A stretch of DNA of 64,000 nt from BP-464 sp045805505 (GCA_045805505.1 JBJMLA010000072.1:1-64000), one strand, 5' to 3'. Positions 15,829 through 25,727 are shown, numbered from the stretch's first letter. The notes: generated by a model not told the origin, from the letters alone. Program-made: numbers and translations.

Positions 15829-16364
15829 ATGTTGGGGTCTTCGAGGGCGGGCGTCGGCGGGTCGCCGAAGGGGATCAGCCAGTGCTCGAAGCGGATCAAG
15901 CGCAGTTCGGGCCGAGCGAGGACCCCGGGTCGTGCGAGCAGGTCGGCGGCGTCGTCGACATCGAAGAGCAGGTCGGCGTCGGTGTCTTCGAGCACGATGT
16001 CCTCGAGCCCGTCGAGTTCGGCGATCAGCTGATAGAGGTCCGGTTCGTCGGCGGCTTGGGCGCGCGCCTGGGCCAGCAGCGCGCGGCCGGCGAGCTGCTC
16101 GGCCGTGGTGGCCAGGAACGGCAGGTCGCCGACGAGGCTGTTACGGGCCAGCTCGACGACGTTGTGAAACCAGGTCAGGAACAGCTGGTCATAGCGCGAG
16201 CGGTAACACGCGGGCAGCACACCCGCGATCACCAGGCCGTCGGCGACGGCCGCAGGATCGCGTCCATCGCCGCGGATGGCCGAGAGCAGCTGCTCGCCGG
16301 CGGCGACGATCAGCCGCCGGGCGTTCAGGCTCAGCAGCGGCCGGAGGGGATCCTCACCGGTCAT
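15825..16364 (-). CDS. Unknown protein between RHH gene and recombinase
   Basis: A 179 aa protein from ATG 16364, which lies inside the end of the RHH gene (11-nt overlap), so the two are translationally linked. The sequence is mostly helical with an acidic C-terminal half (ELDGLEDIVLEDTDADLLFDVDDAADLL). It ends RLIRFEHWLIPFGDPPTPALEDPNM. The family was not recognised. Overlap with an RHH antitoxin-like gene and closeness to a tyrosine recombinase suggest a toxin, partner or stability factor of a mobile element, but no catalytic motif of a known toxin is visible. Confidence 0.65.
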   Translation of the reverse strand: MTGEDPLRPLLSLNARRLIVAAGEQLLSAIRGDGRDPAAVADGLVIAGVLPACYRSRYDQLFLTWFHNVVELARNSLVGDLPFLATTAEQLAGRALLAQARAQAADEPDLYQLIAELDGLEDIVLEDTDADLLFDVDDAADLLARPGVLARPELRLIRFEHWLIPFGDPPTPALEDPNM

Positions 16365-16599
16365 CGGCCGATGACCGGGCCCCGCGGCCCGAGAGGTGTC
16401 GTTCGATGCGCTCGACGCGGTTGCGCAGCTCGTCGACGTCGTCCTGCAGGCCGTCGGCCGCCCGTTGCCCCTCAAGGTGTCCGAGGCGGTGCACGAGCGT
16501 CTCGCGGATGAACTGCGTCTTGCTGACGCCCGCGCGCATGGCCTCGGTCAAGAGGGCGTTACTGAGCTCGTCGGGAAGGCGGAGGGTGAGGCGATTCAC
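16354..16599 (-). CDS. Ribbon-helix-helix DNA-binding protein (antitoxin-like)
   Basis: An 81 aa protein that begins RLTLRLPDELSNALLTEAMR, the strand-helix pattern of RHH/CopG-type regulators, followed by GVSKTQFIRETLVHRL as the second helix. Residues about 45-70 form a coiled-coil helix (LQDDVDELRNRVERIERHL) typical of dimer extension. It heads an operon with the unknown 179 aa protein and the recombinase. It probably binds its own promoter; CGTTTAGGAACG at 16630-16641 lies just upstream and is a candidate site. The short length and partner overlap suit an antitoxin or a plasmid-type copy regulator. Confidence 0.75.
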   Translation of the reverse strand: MNRLTLRLPDELSNALLTEAMRAGVSKTQFIRETLVHRLGHLEGQRAADGLQDDVDELRNRVERIERHLSGRGARSSADDR

Positions 16600-17016
16600 G
16601 GGTATGCGCAGACCGCGACCGGCGGGTCGCGTTTAGGAACGCTGACGGTTCTAATGCATCTAGAAGGGCGGTGCAGCAGCAATTTCGCCCCGGTGTCTTC
16701 AACGGTGTCGATGGAGATGTCTAGACGTCAGATGGCCGGGTGCTGGCGGTGTTCTGCGCCCGAATCGCGTGGCGATGGGCGCGTGCATGCGCGCGAGCGG
16801 GCGTGACGTAGCGCCGTGCTTCTAGCGCGCACGCCGGGGGCCTGGCCAGCGGGGAGGCGGGCCGCAGCGATTGCCGCTGGTCAGCAGTCGGCCTCGGTTC
16901 TCCCGGGCGGGCGCGTCGGGGCGAGCTGGCGGGCCGACGCCCGGCCCGGGCGGGGCGTGTGTTCTGCGCGGGAGGCGGACAGGTGACACCCGCTGCCGGC
17001 GGCGCTGACCGTGCGC
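16600..17016. other. Intergenic region with repeated upstream motifs
   Basis: About 417 bases with no credible gene. Close to the RHH gene it holds CGTTTAGGAACG (16630-16641; reverse complement CGTTCCTAAACG) and GGTTCTAATG (16647-16656), both relatives of the CGTTYCTAAACG motif found upstream of other genes in the window. Near the other end, 16938-16952 can form a short CGCCCG/CGGGCG hairpin downstream of the minus-strand lipoprotein gene, a weak terminator candidate. Nothing else was seen. Confidence 0.5.
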
Positions 17017-17577
17017 TCAGGCCGAAGGGAGGGTGAACTCGCCGACCTTCCAGGTACCGGCGGTCTTGGTGAGCTCGACGCGGCCGGTCTGGTGCTTGCC
17101 GAACTGCACGGTGACGGTCGCGATCCGGCCTTGGCGCATCGCGCCGGTCATCCGGACCGGGCGACTGGGTGCGGCGGTCTCGAGGTCGCTCATCTGCTTG
17201 GCGCAGCCCGTGCCGATCTTGCGCCGAGCGGTCGAAGTGAGCAGCTTGCAGAGTCGCTTGCCGTCGTGGTCGTCGATCGCGGCGTAGAGACGCCGGACGA
17301 CCTGCTCGGCGGCGCGCTGATCGCGGCGGCGCAACGGCGCGCTCTCGGTCGGGTCACCCGCCGCCGCTGCGTCGTCGGTGGTCGAGGTCTGCCGGCCTGA
17401 TCCACCGGCCCCTGACCCGTCGCTGTGCGCCTGACCGGCTGCGCCGGTCGTGCTGGTGGCCGAAGTGTGCTGGCCCCCAACGTTGCTGTCGCCGGATCCG
17501 CAGCCACCGGCGATCAGCAGGAGTGTGGCGGTCCCGGCCGCGAGCAGTGCGTGGCGCACGCGGCCGGGAACGATCAC
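17017..17577 (-). CDS. Lipoprotein with NTF2-like domain
   Basis: From GTG 17577, 3 nt after the stop of the secreted-partner gene, this encodes 186 aa. A basic N-terminus, a hydrophobic segment and a cysteine in LLLIAGGCGSGD form a lipobox-like signal at about residues 15-26. A Ser/Thr/Gly-rich linker (about 27-65) follows. The C-terminal 110 residues (RAAEQVVRRLYAAIDDHDGK ... TWKVGEFTL) look like the NTF2/SnoaL-like fold common in actinobacterial lipoproteins. The protein is probably anchored on the outer face of the membrane, co-expressed with the secreted pair of module 2. Modules 1 and 3 have no equivalent gene. Confidence 0.7.
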   Translation of the reverse strand: MIVPGRVRHALLAAGTATLLLIAGGCGSGDSNVGGQHTSATSTTGAAGQAHSDGSGAGGSGRQTSTTDDAAAAGDPTESAPLRRRDQRAAEQVVRRLYAAIDDHDGKRLCKLLTSTARRKIGTGCAKQMSDLETAAPSRPVRMTGAMRQGRIATVTVQFGKHQTGRVELTKTAGTWKVGEFTLPSA

Positions 17578-17579
17578 GG

Positions 17580-20500
17580 CTACCAGGCCGGGAGGCCGCG
17601 CGGGGCGGCCCGGTGGTTCTTGGTCCGGGTGGTCTTGGCCCGCTTGCCGGCCGACTTCTTGGCGGCCTTCTTGGCACATGACGTTCGGAGTTTGATCTGG
17701 AAATCGTGGGTCGTGTTGTTCTGGCCGTTGGTCTCGGCGAGGGCCTTGCCGAGGCGCTTGCAGGCGTTCTGGTTGTGGGTGACGACCAGGACGCCGTGCT
17801 TTCCGCCGTCGATGTTCAGCGCGAACGCGGAGATCGGTGCGTCGGGCACGTTTGAGAACGTGTTGACCAGCCGGTTTTTGCTGTCGACGTTGGTGTTGGC
17901 GCGCAGGTTGATCGCGATCTCTCCGTCGAGCTTGACGATCAGGGTCGGCAGCGTGCGGATCGGCTGGCCCTTGGCGTTAAACCGCACGTTCTTGACGAAG
18001 TAGACCGGCCCCGAGAGCGGCTTGTTCAGCAGCGGCGAGACGGCGACGGCGTTACCGATGATCGAGCTGTCAGGACAGTCGAACTTCAGGCCCGCCTCGT
18101 ACTCACACAACCCCTGCGCATTGTCAGGGTCCAGGGCGAGCTGCAACGGCAGCGCGACCTTGACCTGCTTGATGCCGGCCTCACCGGGCTGCTGGGTAGC
18201 CAGCGCCGTCAGGCCCGGGTGGCCACCGTCGGCGAGCTGCTTCTTGGGGCCGGTCAGGCCGATCGACAGGCCCGGCGCGAACGCCAGATCCTTACAACCG
18301 GTCACCGCGAACGGTGCAGCGGCGAGCGCCTTGCCATCGTTGGCGCTAAACAGGGCGGCACCGACGGTCTTGGCCGCACAGCTCGACGGGTTGACCATGA
18401 ACTGATCGCGATCAACTGCCACCGTGATGCTGCGGACCCGCAGCGGGATGCCGTGCCAGATCGTCGGCAACGGATCCGACGTCACCGTCACCTGCGCGGT
18501 GACCGGATCCACACAGACCGACTGGCGCACATTCACCGACCCGAGATCGGTCTCACGGGTCTTGCCGTCGAACGGACCGGCCACCACCGGCACGCTGACC
18601 TGCAGGCCGTACGCGCAGCCCTTGTAGCCCTCGGTCAAGAACGCCGAGCCCTTCTGCTCGAGCACAAACGGCGTCCCCGAACCCGCCGTCCCGTCCACCG
18701 TGCCGACCTTCGACGCCGCCGGACAGGCACCCGCATCGGCCTGGGCCGAGGTGCACAACGGCACATCCTTGACCGAGGCCAGCAACCCGGTCGGCAGGGC
18801 GACGGTCAGGCCGTTGACCCACTGCTCGCCATCCTCACGCGAGAACGTAAAGCTGAACGTCCCGGTCCCGCGCGCCTTGGCATTGGAGTTACCGGCCCGG
18901 ACCTTCGGCGCGAACCCGAAGGCGCAGCCGGCATCGGTCTTCAGGGCCGAGCTCTGTGTCACGGCGACCGTCTGCGACCATGGCGAGAGCGTCGAGCTGA
19001 TGCTGCGCGTGGCGCACGTCTGCGGGGTGGCCAACAGCCCCCGGTTACCGCCCTTGAGCTTGACGGCCAGGTGGTCGAACGGCAGCCGCGGGTTGTTCTT
19101 GAACGTCGCCGTCAGCTTGCCCGTCGCCGGATCGGCCGTCGAGGTGCCCGGCAGCTTGATGAGGATCCCCAGATCGTCATCACGCGCGACGACCCACAAC
19201 CGCAGCATCTGCCCGCTCGTCGGATCGGTGCTCTTCGGCGTGCCCAGATACATCGTGCCCCCGATCGCATGACCGACCAGCGGCGACGTGATCGACACGG
19301 TCCCGATCTTCGAAGCGTCCGGACACGCTGGCACGTCATCGGTGCCCGGCGCCATCTGCGTATCGCTGCACGCTCCCAGGCCGGTAGCGCCCGACGGATT
19401 GACCGCCAGGCCAGCAGGAAGGTCGACGACCACATCGCGCAGATGGCTTGGCGCGATCGCATCCGGATCGAGCAACGCCTCCTGCGGAATCGACACGTCG
19501 AAGTCCAGCCCTGACGGGCTGTCGGCGCTCGACGACGTCGCCGAGGCGCCGACGATCGGCGCGAACGGCACGTCGCTACAGCCGGTGACGGCGGGAGAGA
19601 TGTCGGTCACCGGGTCGGTCAACGTGAACGGGTCCTGCCAGAAGCTGGCAGCGCCGATCGTCGACAGCGTCTGGCCCGAGCATTCGGTCGGGTTGGTCAG
19701 GAAGGCGTCATCCTCAGCGCCCGGGTTCGGGAGCGGGCACTCGTTCGTCGGGGTGCTGCCGCAGCGCTTGATGTCGTGCGCGCCGGCGCCCGGCTCTCCC
19801 CACAGCGTCACGACGGCACCGAACGCCCGGAAGTCGTGCGGGATGTTCCTACCTACGGCGCGTACGCCGTAGTCGGTGGGCCGCAGCCCACCGTCGATCG
19901 AGGCCATCGTGGTGTTGTAGGGGAAGGTGAGCTGGGCGGCCGCGCCCTTTGTGGGGACGACATTGAACACGCCCTGGCCCTTGGCCGGATCGTGGCCGAA
20001 GTTGAGCAGCAACGGCGCGGCGGTCCCGACGATGGCGTCGCGTCCGCAGTCCGTGGCCGCCTGGCGCTCGGCACAGCGCAGGGTGGCCATCGGGTTAGCG
20101 ACAAAGCCGGCCGGAGTGTCGACGACGACGTCGCGAACGGCGCCCGCCGGGGCGATGTGCCCGTAGAGCGACAGGATCGTGTTGACCATGAACCCCGAGG
20201 CGGCAAGGTAGGGATGGGCCCCGGCACGGGTTTCGGGCAGCCCGTTCTCATCGAAGGCCCCCGCCCAGAACGCTGCCAAGCCTGGGGCTGACGGCGTCTC
20301 GCTGACGATGAACGGCATCTGGTAGCTGGTTGCCGTCGTGGCGCCTCCGCCGGCGATGGTGATGGCGGCGGTCAGGTTCGCGGGCGCGGCCGAGTTGACG
20401 ATGACCGGCAGAAGCAGTGCTGCGGTGCCGTCACCCGACCAGACGGTCGTCGATGCTGAGCAGGTCACCGAGGACTGCCCGGCGCCGGTGGGGGTGCAGT

Positions 20501-21188
20501 TCCACTCGGGGCCCTGCCAGCCGCCACCCGTGGCCGAGGTCGTGACTCCGGACGGCAGGTGGATCTGGATGGTGTAGGAGCCCGCGGTGGGAGCGCCGCC
20601 GCGGTTGTAAGCGTAGACCGCGACCGTGGCCGGACCTGGTGCGCCACCGGCCGTCTGCGTCGTGACCGTCGCGGTGGCGGCGCCACCGGTCAGGGCCGGG
20701 GTCGTCGTCAGCTGCCCGACGTTGGTCCCCGCGAGGCTGCCGCCGAAGCGGATGGTGTAGGGGTGGGTGGCGCCGGCGTCGCCGGGACCTCCGGCAACAT
20801 CGACGGTTCCCCCGGCGCCGCCGATCGCCGGCAGCGCCTCCAGCGCGGTGTCGAGGGCCTCGGCAGAGGTATCGACGGCGAGCGGGCCGGTGGCCTGGCC
20901 CGCGAACGTGAGCGTGTAGGTCCCGCCGGTCGCGTCGACGGCGAGCCGCTGGATCTCCGACGTCTTGGGTGCCACGTGCGTGGGACCCGTCGCGGCCATC
21001 AGCTGCCATGCGGGGGTCGCCGCCTGGGCACCTGGGGCGGCCACCAGCAAGGCGGCCACGACCGCCCCGACCGCTGCTGACGCGCGCATGCCGAGTCCGG
21101 CGACAACGACGGTGCGGCGGGGAATGCGAGTGCGAGGCATGGTCGGCAGTCCTGACGGGTGAAGGGGAGAGGTCGGGCGGAGGCTCAT
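17580..21188 (-). CDS. Secreted partner protein (module 2, second gene)
   Basis: A 1202 aa protein from ATG 21188, which overlaps the stop of the NHL gene (ATGA) and has GGAGG 5 nt upstream. Signal peptide at about residues 25-56 (ending APGAQA). The N-terminal beta domain (VDATGGTYTLTFAGQ) and the cysteine-containing body match the 9370 protein closely. Over roughly 250 residues in the middle (about 610-870) the two differ at only a few percent of positions, for example GEQWVNGLTVALPTGLLASV is shared exactly. The ends differ: this copy stops with a short basic tail (KKAAKKSAGKRAKTTRTKNH). Exported, function unknown. Longer in-frame extensions upstream of 21188 lie inside the preceding gene and have no protein-like composition. 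Confidence 0.88.
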   Translation of the reverse strand: MSLRPTSPLHPSGLPTMPRTRIPRRTVVVAGLGMRASAAVGAVVAALLVAAPGAQAATPAWQLMAATGPTHVAPKTSEIQRLAVDATGGTYTLTFAGQATGPLAVDTSAEALDTALEALPAIGGAGGTVDVAGGPGDAGATHPYTIRFGGSLAGTNVGQLTTTPALTGGAATATVTTQTAGGAPGPATVAVYAYNRGGAPTAGSYTIQIHLPSGVTTSATGGGWQGPEWNCTPTGAGQSSVTCSASTTVWSGDGTAALLLPVIVNSAAPANLTAAITIAGGGATTATSYQMPFIVSETPSAPGLAAFWAGAFDENGLPETRAGAHPYLAASGFMVNTILSLYGHIAPAGAVRDVVVDTPAGFVANPMATLRCAERQAATDCGRDAIVGTAAPLLLNFGHDPAKGQGVFNVVPTKGAAAQLTFPYNTTMASIDGGLRPTDYGVRAVGRNIPHDFRAFGAVVTLWGEPGAGAHDIKRCGSTPTNECPLPNPGAEDDAFLTNPTECSGQTLSTIGAASFWQDPFTLTDPVTDISPAVTGCSDVPFAPIVGASATSSSADSPSGLDFDVSIPQEALLDPDAIAPSHLRDVVVDLPAGLAVNPSGATGLGACSDTQMAPGTDDVPACPDASKIGTVSITSPLVGHAIGGTMYLGTPKSTDPTSGQMLRLWVVARDDDLGILIKLPGTSTADPATGKLTATFKNNPRLPFDHLAVKLKGGNRGLLATPQTCATRSISSTLSPWSQTVAVTQSSALKTDAGCAFGFAPKVRAGNSNAKARGTGTFSFTFSREDGEQWVNGLTVALPTGLLASVKDVPLCTSAQADAGACPAASKVGTVDGTAGSGTPFVLEQKGSAFLTEGYKGCAYGLQVSVPVVAGPFDGKTRETDLGSVNVRQSVCVDPVTAQVTVTSDPLPTIWHGIPLRVRSITVAVDRDQFMVNPSSCAAKTVGAALFSANDGKALAAAPFAVTGCKDLAFAPGLSIGLTGPKKQLADGGHPGLTALATQQPGEAGIKQVKVALPLQLALDPDNAQGLCEYEAGLKFDCPDSSIIGNAVAVSPLLNKPLSGPVYFVKNVRFNAKGQPIRTLPTLIVKLDGEIAINLRANTNVDSKNRLVNTFSNVPDAPISAFALNIDGGKHGVLVVTHNQNACKRLGKALAETNGQNNTTHDFQIKLRTSCAKKAAKKSAGKRAKTTRTKNHRAAPRGLPAW

Positions 21189-24100
21189 GACGGGCCTCCG
21201 ATCCGGGTGCGGGATCGCTTGGACTTGGCGCCCTTCAGGCGAAGGGTCGCGGTCCCGGGTTCGAGAACGCCGGGCATCCGGGCAGTCAGAGCGACGGACA
21301 GACGGCCGGTCCGCTGCAACTCCCTGCGACTGAACGCCGTGAGCCGCAGCGCGATGTTCACACGCCCGGCACCGGCCGCCCTTCCGGTCGCGGCGATCGC
21401 GGTCCACCGCTTGCCCGCACGGCGGGCGACGCCGCGAACGGTCACCCGTCCGGCGCGGCTGACGGTGACGCCGAGCCGCGCGACCCGGCCACGAGCCAGG
21501 GCGGCGAGCTGCGCCTTGGTCAGGGCGTGGACGGTCAGCGTGGGACGCGCCCCCGGCGGCGTGTCGTCGCCCGCACCGGTTGCGGTCTCCACGGCCGGGG
21601 AGTGCAGCGCAGTCGCGGCTCCCTGGCATGCCCCGGCGCCGATGTCACAGGCTGGAGCGGCAGCCGGCTCCGCGGGGATGCCCCCACCGACGCGTAAGTC
21701 ATAGACGTCGAAGACACCGTCGCCATCGCGAGGGTCGAGGCCGGCCACCGTGGCGATGAAGACATCGTCGCCCGACGTGCTCGACCCGTACAGCCGCGGA
21801 TTCTGCTGAGAGACGAACTCGCTGGCGTCGAACCTGCTCGGCCCGGTGGCCAGCAGCTGCGTCACACCCTCGTCCCAGACGTAGATGTTCTCGTTGCCAT
21901 CGACTCCGCCGGGTGCGAGCGCATCCATGCTCTTGAAGAAGATGCGGTGACCGTCGTTGCTGACGATCCGCGGCCCGCGGCCGGCCGAGCCCTCGTCGGC
22001 TGAGGTCAGAACAGTACGCCGGCCGTCGGCCACGGAGGGCTCCCCATCGCGGCGGCAGGAGACACAGACCGTCTCTGCGCTGGCGACGGAGTACCGATAG
22101 GCCTCGATCGCTCCGCCGCTGTCATAGCCGACAATGTTCGCCCGCGACGAGAAGACGAGGTAGGCGCCGTCGGGAGTGACACGCGATTGCCATGTGTTCT
22201 GGGCAAGGCCAGAGCGGGCCAGAAGCCCAGGAGTGGTCTTTGACGTCGGATCGTCGTTGAACTCCCCGCCGACACCCGCCAGATCGCTGGTCCGAACCGT
22301 CGTGATGAAACGCAGCGTTCCGCTATCCCACAGGTACAGGCTGGTCGTGGCGTTCGCGATGTTCTGCGCGTAGCTGCTGCCCTGACCGGTGACTAGCCGT
22401 CCGCGGGCCGTGAAGTAGATCCGCGAGAGGTCATCAGACGCGTCGACGACGCCGTCGACCGTTGCCCCGTTGGTGTTGGCGGCGTCGGCGGTGGCGGAGA
22501 TGTCGGTCAGCGCCCCGCTGCCCACGTCGTAGACATAGAGGCCACAAGCGACGGGCGCGAGCACCGAATATCCATCGACACTCGACGTCGCGCCGGCGCA
22601 GGTCGCGGCGCTGGGGCCGCTGCTGGAGGTCGCGGTAATCCCGTAGTTGGCCATGAACGCCACCTTCGAGCCATCTCGGGCGGCGGCCTGGAAGTCAGCG
22701 CTACGCGTGGGGGTGGAGGTCTTCGAAGTCGAGACCTTGACCGTTGAGCCACCGGCGCGAAGGAAGAGGGCCGGGTTGGTGCTGTCACCGTCGCTCGTGC
22801 TGTTGCTGCGCGCGGTGAAGAACACGTGCGAGGCGTCCCGCGACACGGCGTACTTCCCCACGCCGGCCACGCGCCCTGAGCCAACGACCGCACGCACCGA
22901 ATTGGCGGAGAACTCGGACGGCAGCGTGGTGGCCGGGGCCGTGCCGTCGGGAAGAACTGCGACGTCCTTCAACGTCCCGCCCACCGACTGATAGATCCCG
23001 CCGTTGTTGTGGCCCGGGTACTCGTACGGGAGCGTCGTCGTGAACACGACGTTGTCGCAGTCCTGTGACGCCCCGGCGACGTCATAGCCGAGGTTGTACT
23101 GCTTGATCACCACGTTGATCGATCCATCGATCACGTTGGAGGGCACGACGGGGGTCAGGAGCTCGTACGAGCCATCCGCCGCTCTGCGGAAAAGGTTCGC
23201 GCCGTCGTTCTCGCCGAGTACCGTCGACGCGTCAGGAGTCAGGGCGAGCGGACTGGCGAGCACCGTGCATCGCAGATCGTCGGAGACGAACTCGAACGCT
23301 GCAGGCTTCTCATATCCCTGTCCGAGCTGCGACGGCTCCGTATGCGCCGGTGTCAACTGCTCCGACGACCAGCCGTTTGCCGAGCGGGTCGCAAGGTACT
23401 TGACCGAGCCCGGCGCTGTCGAGTCCTCGAGCCCGAAGGCAATCGGGTAGTGGACACCGGTCCCGTCATCGGAGATCCACCAGAGCCATGGCTCGTAGGT
23501 GATGTTGCCGACATACGCAGCGGTGCCCTTGTCGGCCGGGGAGACGAGTTCCGCCACACGCGGTGTCATCTCGCCGGAGCGGGTTGTGAACGTGCGCTCC
23601 GGACCCGCCGTGGTGCCTTGCGTGGCGCTGACGGCTACGACCCGGTAGTAGTAGGTCTTCGCGGGCTGAAGGCCAGAGATCTCCGCCGCGGCCAGGATCG
23701 CGTCCGGGCCGGCGCCAAGCTGACCGTTCGGGGTCGGCACACGATTGACCAAGGCGCCCGACGAGGTGCCGTATTCGAAGCGATACGAGGTCTGGGTGGA
23801 GTTGGGGTTGACGTAGGCCACCAGCCGCGCCGAATCCGACAGGACCGAGTCTGCGCTCGTGCTGACGATCGTGGGGGCCACGCCGTCGGTAAGGAACGTG
23901 GTCTCCGCCGAGGTGACGTCCGGATTGCCGAACGTGCGGTTGCCGATCACGCGCACCCGGTACACCGTGCTGGGCTGCAGGCCGGTCGCGGTTCCGCTGA
24001 CCGCCTGAGTGACGTTTGCCGGCACGGTGCCGCTGGCTTGGGTCGTCCACACCACGCCGTTGGGCGAGGTCTGGAGCTGGTAGTTGGTGGGCAGACCGCC

Positions 24101-25699
24101 ACTGGAGTTGATGGTGGCGTTGAGGGTCGCGGCTTGCGAGGTGACATCGGAGGTGCCGCCCAGCGTCACGTCCGCGGCGGTAGCGCCAGCGTTGAGGATG
24201 AGAACTTGGTGGCCGGACGCGTTCGAGTTGATGAACTCGGTGAGCTCACCGGGGAGAGGGCCGGCGACGGCACCTTGGGGCGCGACCGTCGAGAGGTGGC
24301 GTTCGAACAACGTTGGGGTGGCGGCTGGTGTGCTCAGCTCGGCGACGCCATAATCCACATCGTTTCGCGCTAGGAGGAGACGATTGGTCGAGGTGTCGTA
24401 ATCCAGGCCCGTCGTGGCGGCCGTGGGAGTACTCACATCGCTCGTTAGGTCGGCCACGAGCAGCGTGGTCAAAAAGCTCGCCGCGCCGAGGTCATATCGC
24501 ACGAGCTGCGGCACGACGGTGCCGCCGGTGGTCTGCGAGGACGCGTAGAGAACTCCGCCGCCGATGGCCAGGTCCTTCGGAAAGTTCGCGGCGAAGTTCG
24601 CCGACGATCCGATGCTCGACGGGCTCGAGCCATCGAGGTTGTAGACCTCCACCCGGCGCGGGCCACCGTTGGTCACGTAGACCTGGCCGGTCGCAGCGTT
24701 GCCGTCAGGCGGCGAGACGACGATGTCGGGCGCGCCGCCTACCTGCGCGTTGAGCTGGCCAGCCGGGGGGGTCCCGACGCCCACGACCCCGGCCTTGCAG
24801 ACGTCGCTGTTGGCCTGGACACAGATCTCGTAGCCGGTCCCCGCGTTTCCGGGTCCGGACGCGACGACGTCGTATCCGAAGGACCGCAGGAACGCCCCGT
24901 CCGCGGTATAGGCACTGACGCGGTTGGCGTGGGCATCGACGACATAGACCTGCCCGGTGTCGCCGTCCACGGCGACACCGCCATGGCCGGCTGTGGCTAT
25001 CGCGAGCGAGCCGTTCTTGTTGGCGTCCGCGGCGTTCGGTGCCGACGTGGCCGCACCGGCGCGGCAGGAAGCCGCGGTGGTGCAGATCTCGAAGGCGCCT
25101 GAGCCCTGGGTGGTGGTTCCGGTTGAGGCGGTGCCGGTCAGCGATCCTGTGTTGACCGTGATCTGGGAGACGTTGGTCGCTGAACCAGGCCCGGAGAAGG
25201 TGATGGTGTAGCTGCCCGAGCCGCCGCTGACGGTCAACAGGATGTTCGCGCGGCCCGCCGTCGCGAGGTTGCGCAGGGCCGTCTGCAGGTTGGCAGCCGT
25301 GACGTTGAAGGCCTGCGCCGCCGTAGTGACGCCGTCATAGGTCAGGGTGAACGTGCCGCCGGTGGCCGTCACGGTCAGCGTCTGCACCTCGTTGACAGGC
25401 GCGGTGACGACGTTCGCGCCCCATGCGCGCTGGAACGTCCCGTTGGCCGCGAAGCGCTGCACTCGCGCGTTGAGGCTGTCGAGGACATAGAACGTTCCCG
25501 CCGCCACGCCGCCGTTGCCGGTGGTGTTGACCGCAACCTCGCCCGGCCCGTTGAACAGGCCGCCCGTGGTGCCGCTGGCGGTAGTGCCGATGACGCGGTC
25601 GACGTACTTCGTCGCCTGAGCAGGGGCAGCTATGCCCAGCATCACTGCAACCACCGCCAGCACCGCGCCGATTGGTCCGTACGGCCGATCGCGGACCAC
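21185..25699 (-). CDS. Giant secreted NHL/FN3/TolB-like protein (module 2, first gene)
   Basis: About 1504 aa from GTG 25699; TTG 25756 is an alternative that would include the whole VRKGTYGP motif. No good Shine-Dalgarno precedes either. The hydrophobic signal segment GAVLAVVAVMLGIAAPAQA follows the start within about 10 residues. NHL blades (ARVQRFAANGTFQRAWG, GQVYVVDAHANRVSAYTADG, GQVYVTNGGPRRVEVYN) with cysteine-pair linkers, one unsplit ATGGTFTLTYDG beta domain and two FN3-like modules are visible. The ELVSPADKGTAAYVG boundary then leads to a TolB-like region (DLSRIYFTARGRLV, GHRIFFKSMDAL). The C-terminal domain matches the 4337 and 31453 proteins. It overlaps the partner gene by ATGA. 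The open frame continues upstream antisense to the IS gene, which is a composition artefact. Confidence 0.82.
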   Translation of the reverse strand: MVRDRPYGPIGAVLAVVAVMLGIAAPAQATKYVDRVIGTTASGTTGGLFNGPGEVAVNTTGNGGVAAGTFYVLDSLNARVQRFAANGTFQRAWGANVVTAPVNEVQTLTVTATGGTFTLTYDGVTTAAQAFNVTAANLQTALRNLATAGRANILLTVSGGSGSYTITFSGPGSATNVSQITVNTGSLTGTASTGTTTQGSGAFEICTTAASCRAGAATSAPNAADANKNGSLAIATAGHGGVAVDGDTGQVYVVDAHANRVSAYTADGAFLRSFGYDVVASGPGNAGTGYEICVQANSDVCKAGVVGVGTPPAGQLNAQVGGAPDIVVSPPDGNAATGQVYVTNGGPRRVEVYNLDGSSPSSIGSSANFAANFPKDLAIGGGVLYASSQTTGGTVVPQLVRYDLGAASFLTTLLVADLTSDVSTPTAATTGLDYDTSTNRLLLARNDVDYGVAELSTPAATPTLFERHLSTVAPQGAVAGPLPGELTEFINSNASGHQVLILNAGATAADVTLGGTSDVTSQAATLNATINSSGGLPTNYQLQTSPNGVVWTTQASGTVPANVTQAVSGTATGLQPSTVYRVRVIGNRTFGNPDVTSAETTFLTDGVAPTIVSTSADSVLSDSARLVAYVNPNSTQTSYRFEYGTSSGALVNRVPTPNGQLGAGPDAILAAAEISGLQPAKTYYYRVVAVSATQGTTAGPERTFTTRSGEMTPRVAELVSPADKGTAAYVGNITYEPWLWWISDDGTGVHYPIAFGLEDSTAPGSVKYLATRSANGWSSEQLTPAHTEPSQLGQGYEKPAAFEFVSDDLRCTVLASPLALTPDASTVLGENDGANLFRRAADGSYELLTPVVPSNVIDGSINVVIKQYNLGYDVAGASQDCDNVVFTTTLPYEYPGHNNGGIYQSVGGTLKDVAVLPDGTAPATTLPSEFSANSVRAVVGSGRVAGVGKYAVSRDASHVFFTARSNSTSDGDSTNPALFLRAGGSTVKVSTSKTSTPTRSADFQAAARDGSKVAFMANYGITATSSSGPSAATCAGATSSVDGYSVLAPVACGLYVYDVGSGALTDISATADAANTNGATVDGVVDASDDLSRIYFTARGRLVTGQGSSYAQNIANATTSLYLWDSGTLRFITTVRTSDLAGVGGEFNDDPTSKTTPGLLARSGLAQNTWQSRVTPDGAYLVFSSRANIVGYDSGGAIEAYRYSVASAETVCVSCRRDGEPSVADGRRTVLTSADEGSAGRGPRIVSNDGHRIFFKSMDALAPGGVDGNENIYVWDEGVTQLLATGPSRFDASEFVSQQNPRLYGSSTSGDDVFIATVAGLDPRDGDGVFDVYDLRVGGGIPAEPAAAPACDIGAGACQGAATALHSPAVETATGAGDDTPPGARPTLTVHALTKAQLAALARGRVARLGVTVSRAGRVTVRGVARRAGKRWTAIAATGRAAGAGRVNIALRLTAFSRRELQRTGRLSVALTARMPGVLEPGTATLRLKGAKSKRSRTRIGGPS

Positions 25700-25727
25700 C
25701 CCGGCCGCGCGGTGCGGCAAGCTCGTC

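Noticed and set aside
21189..21629. Upstream extension of the 17580 protein
   Set aside because: Lies wholly within the NHL gene in another frame and is Arg/Asp/Gly low-complexity; ATG 21188 has GGAGG and the conserved ATGA overlap.
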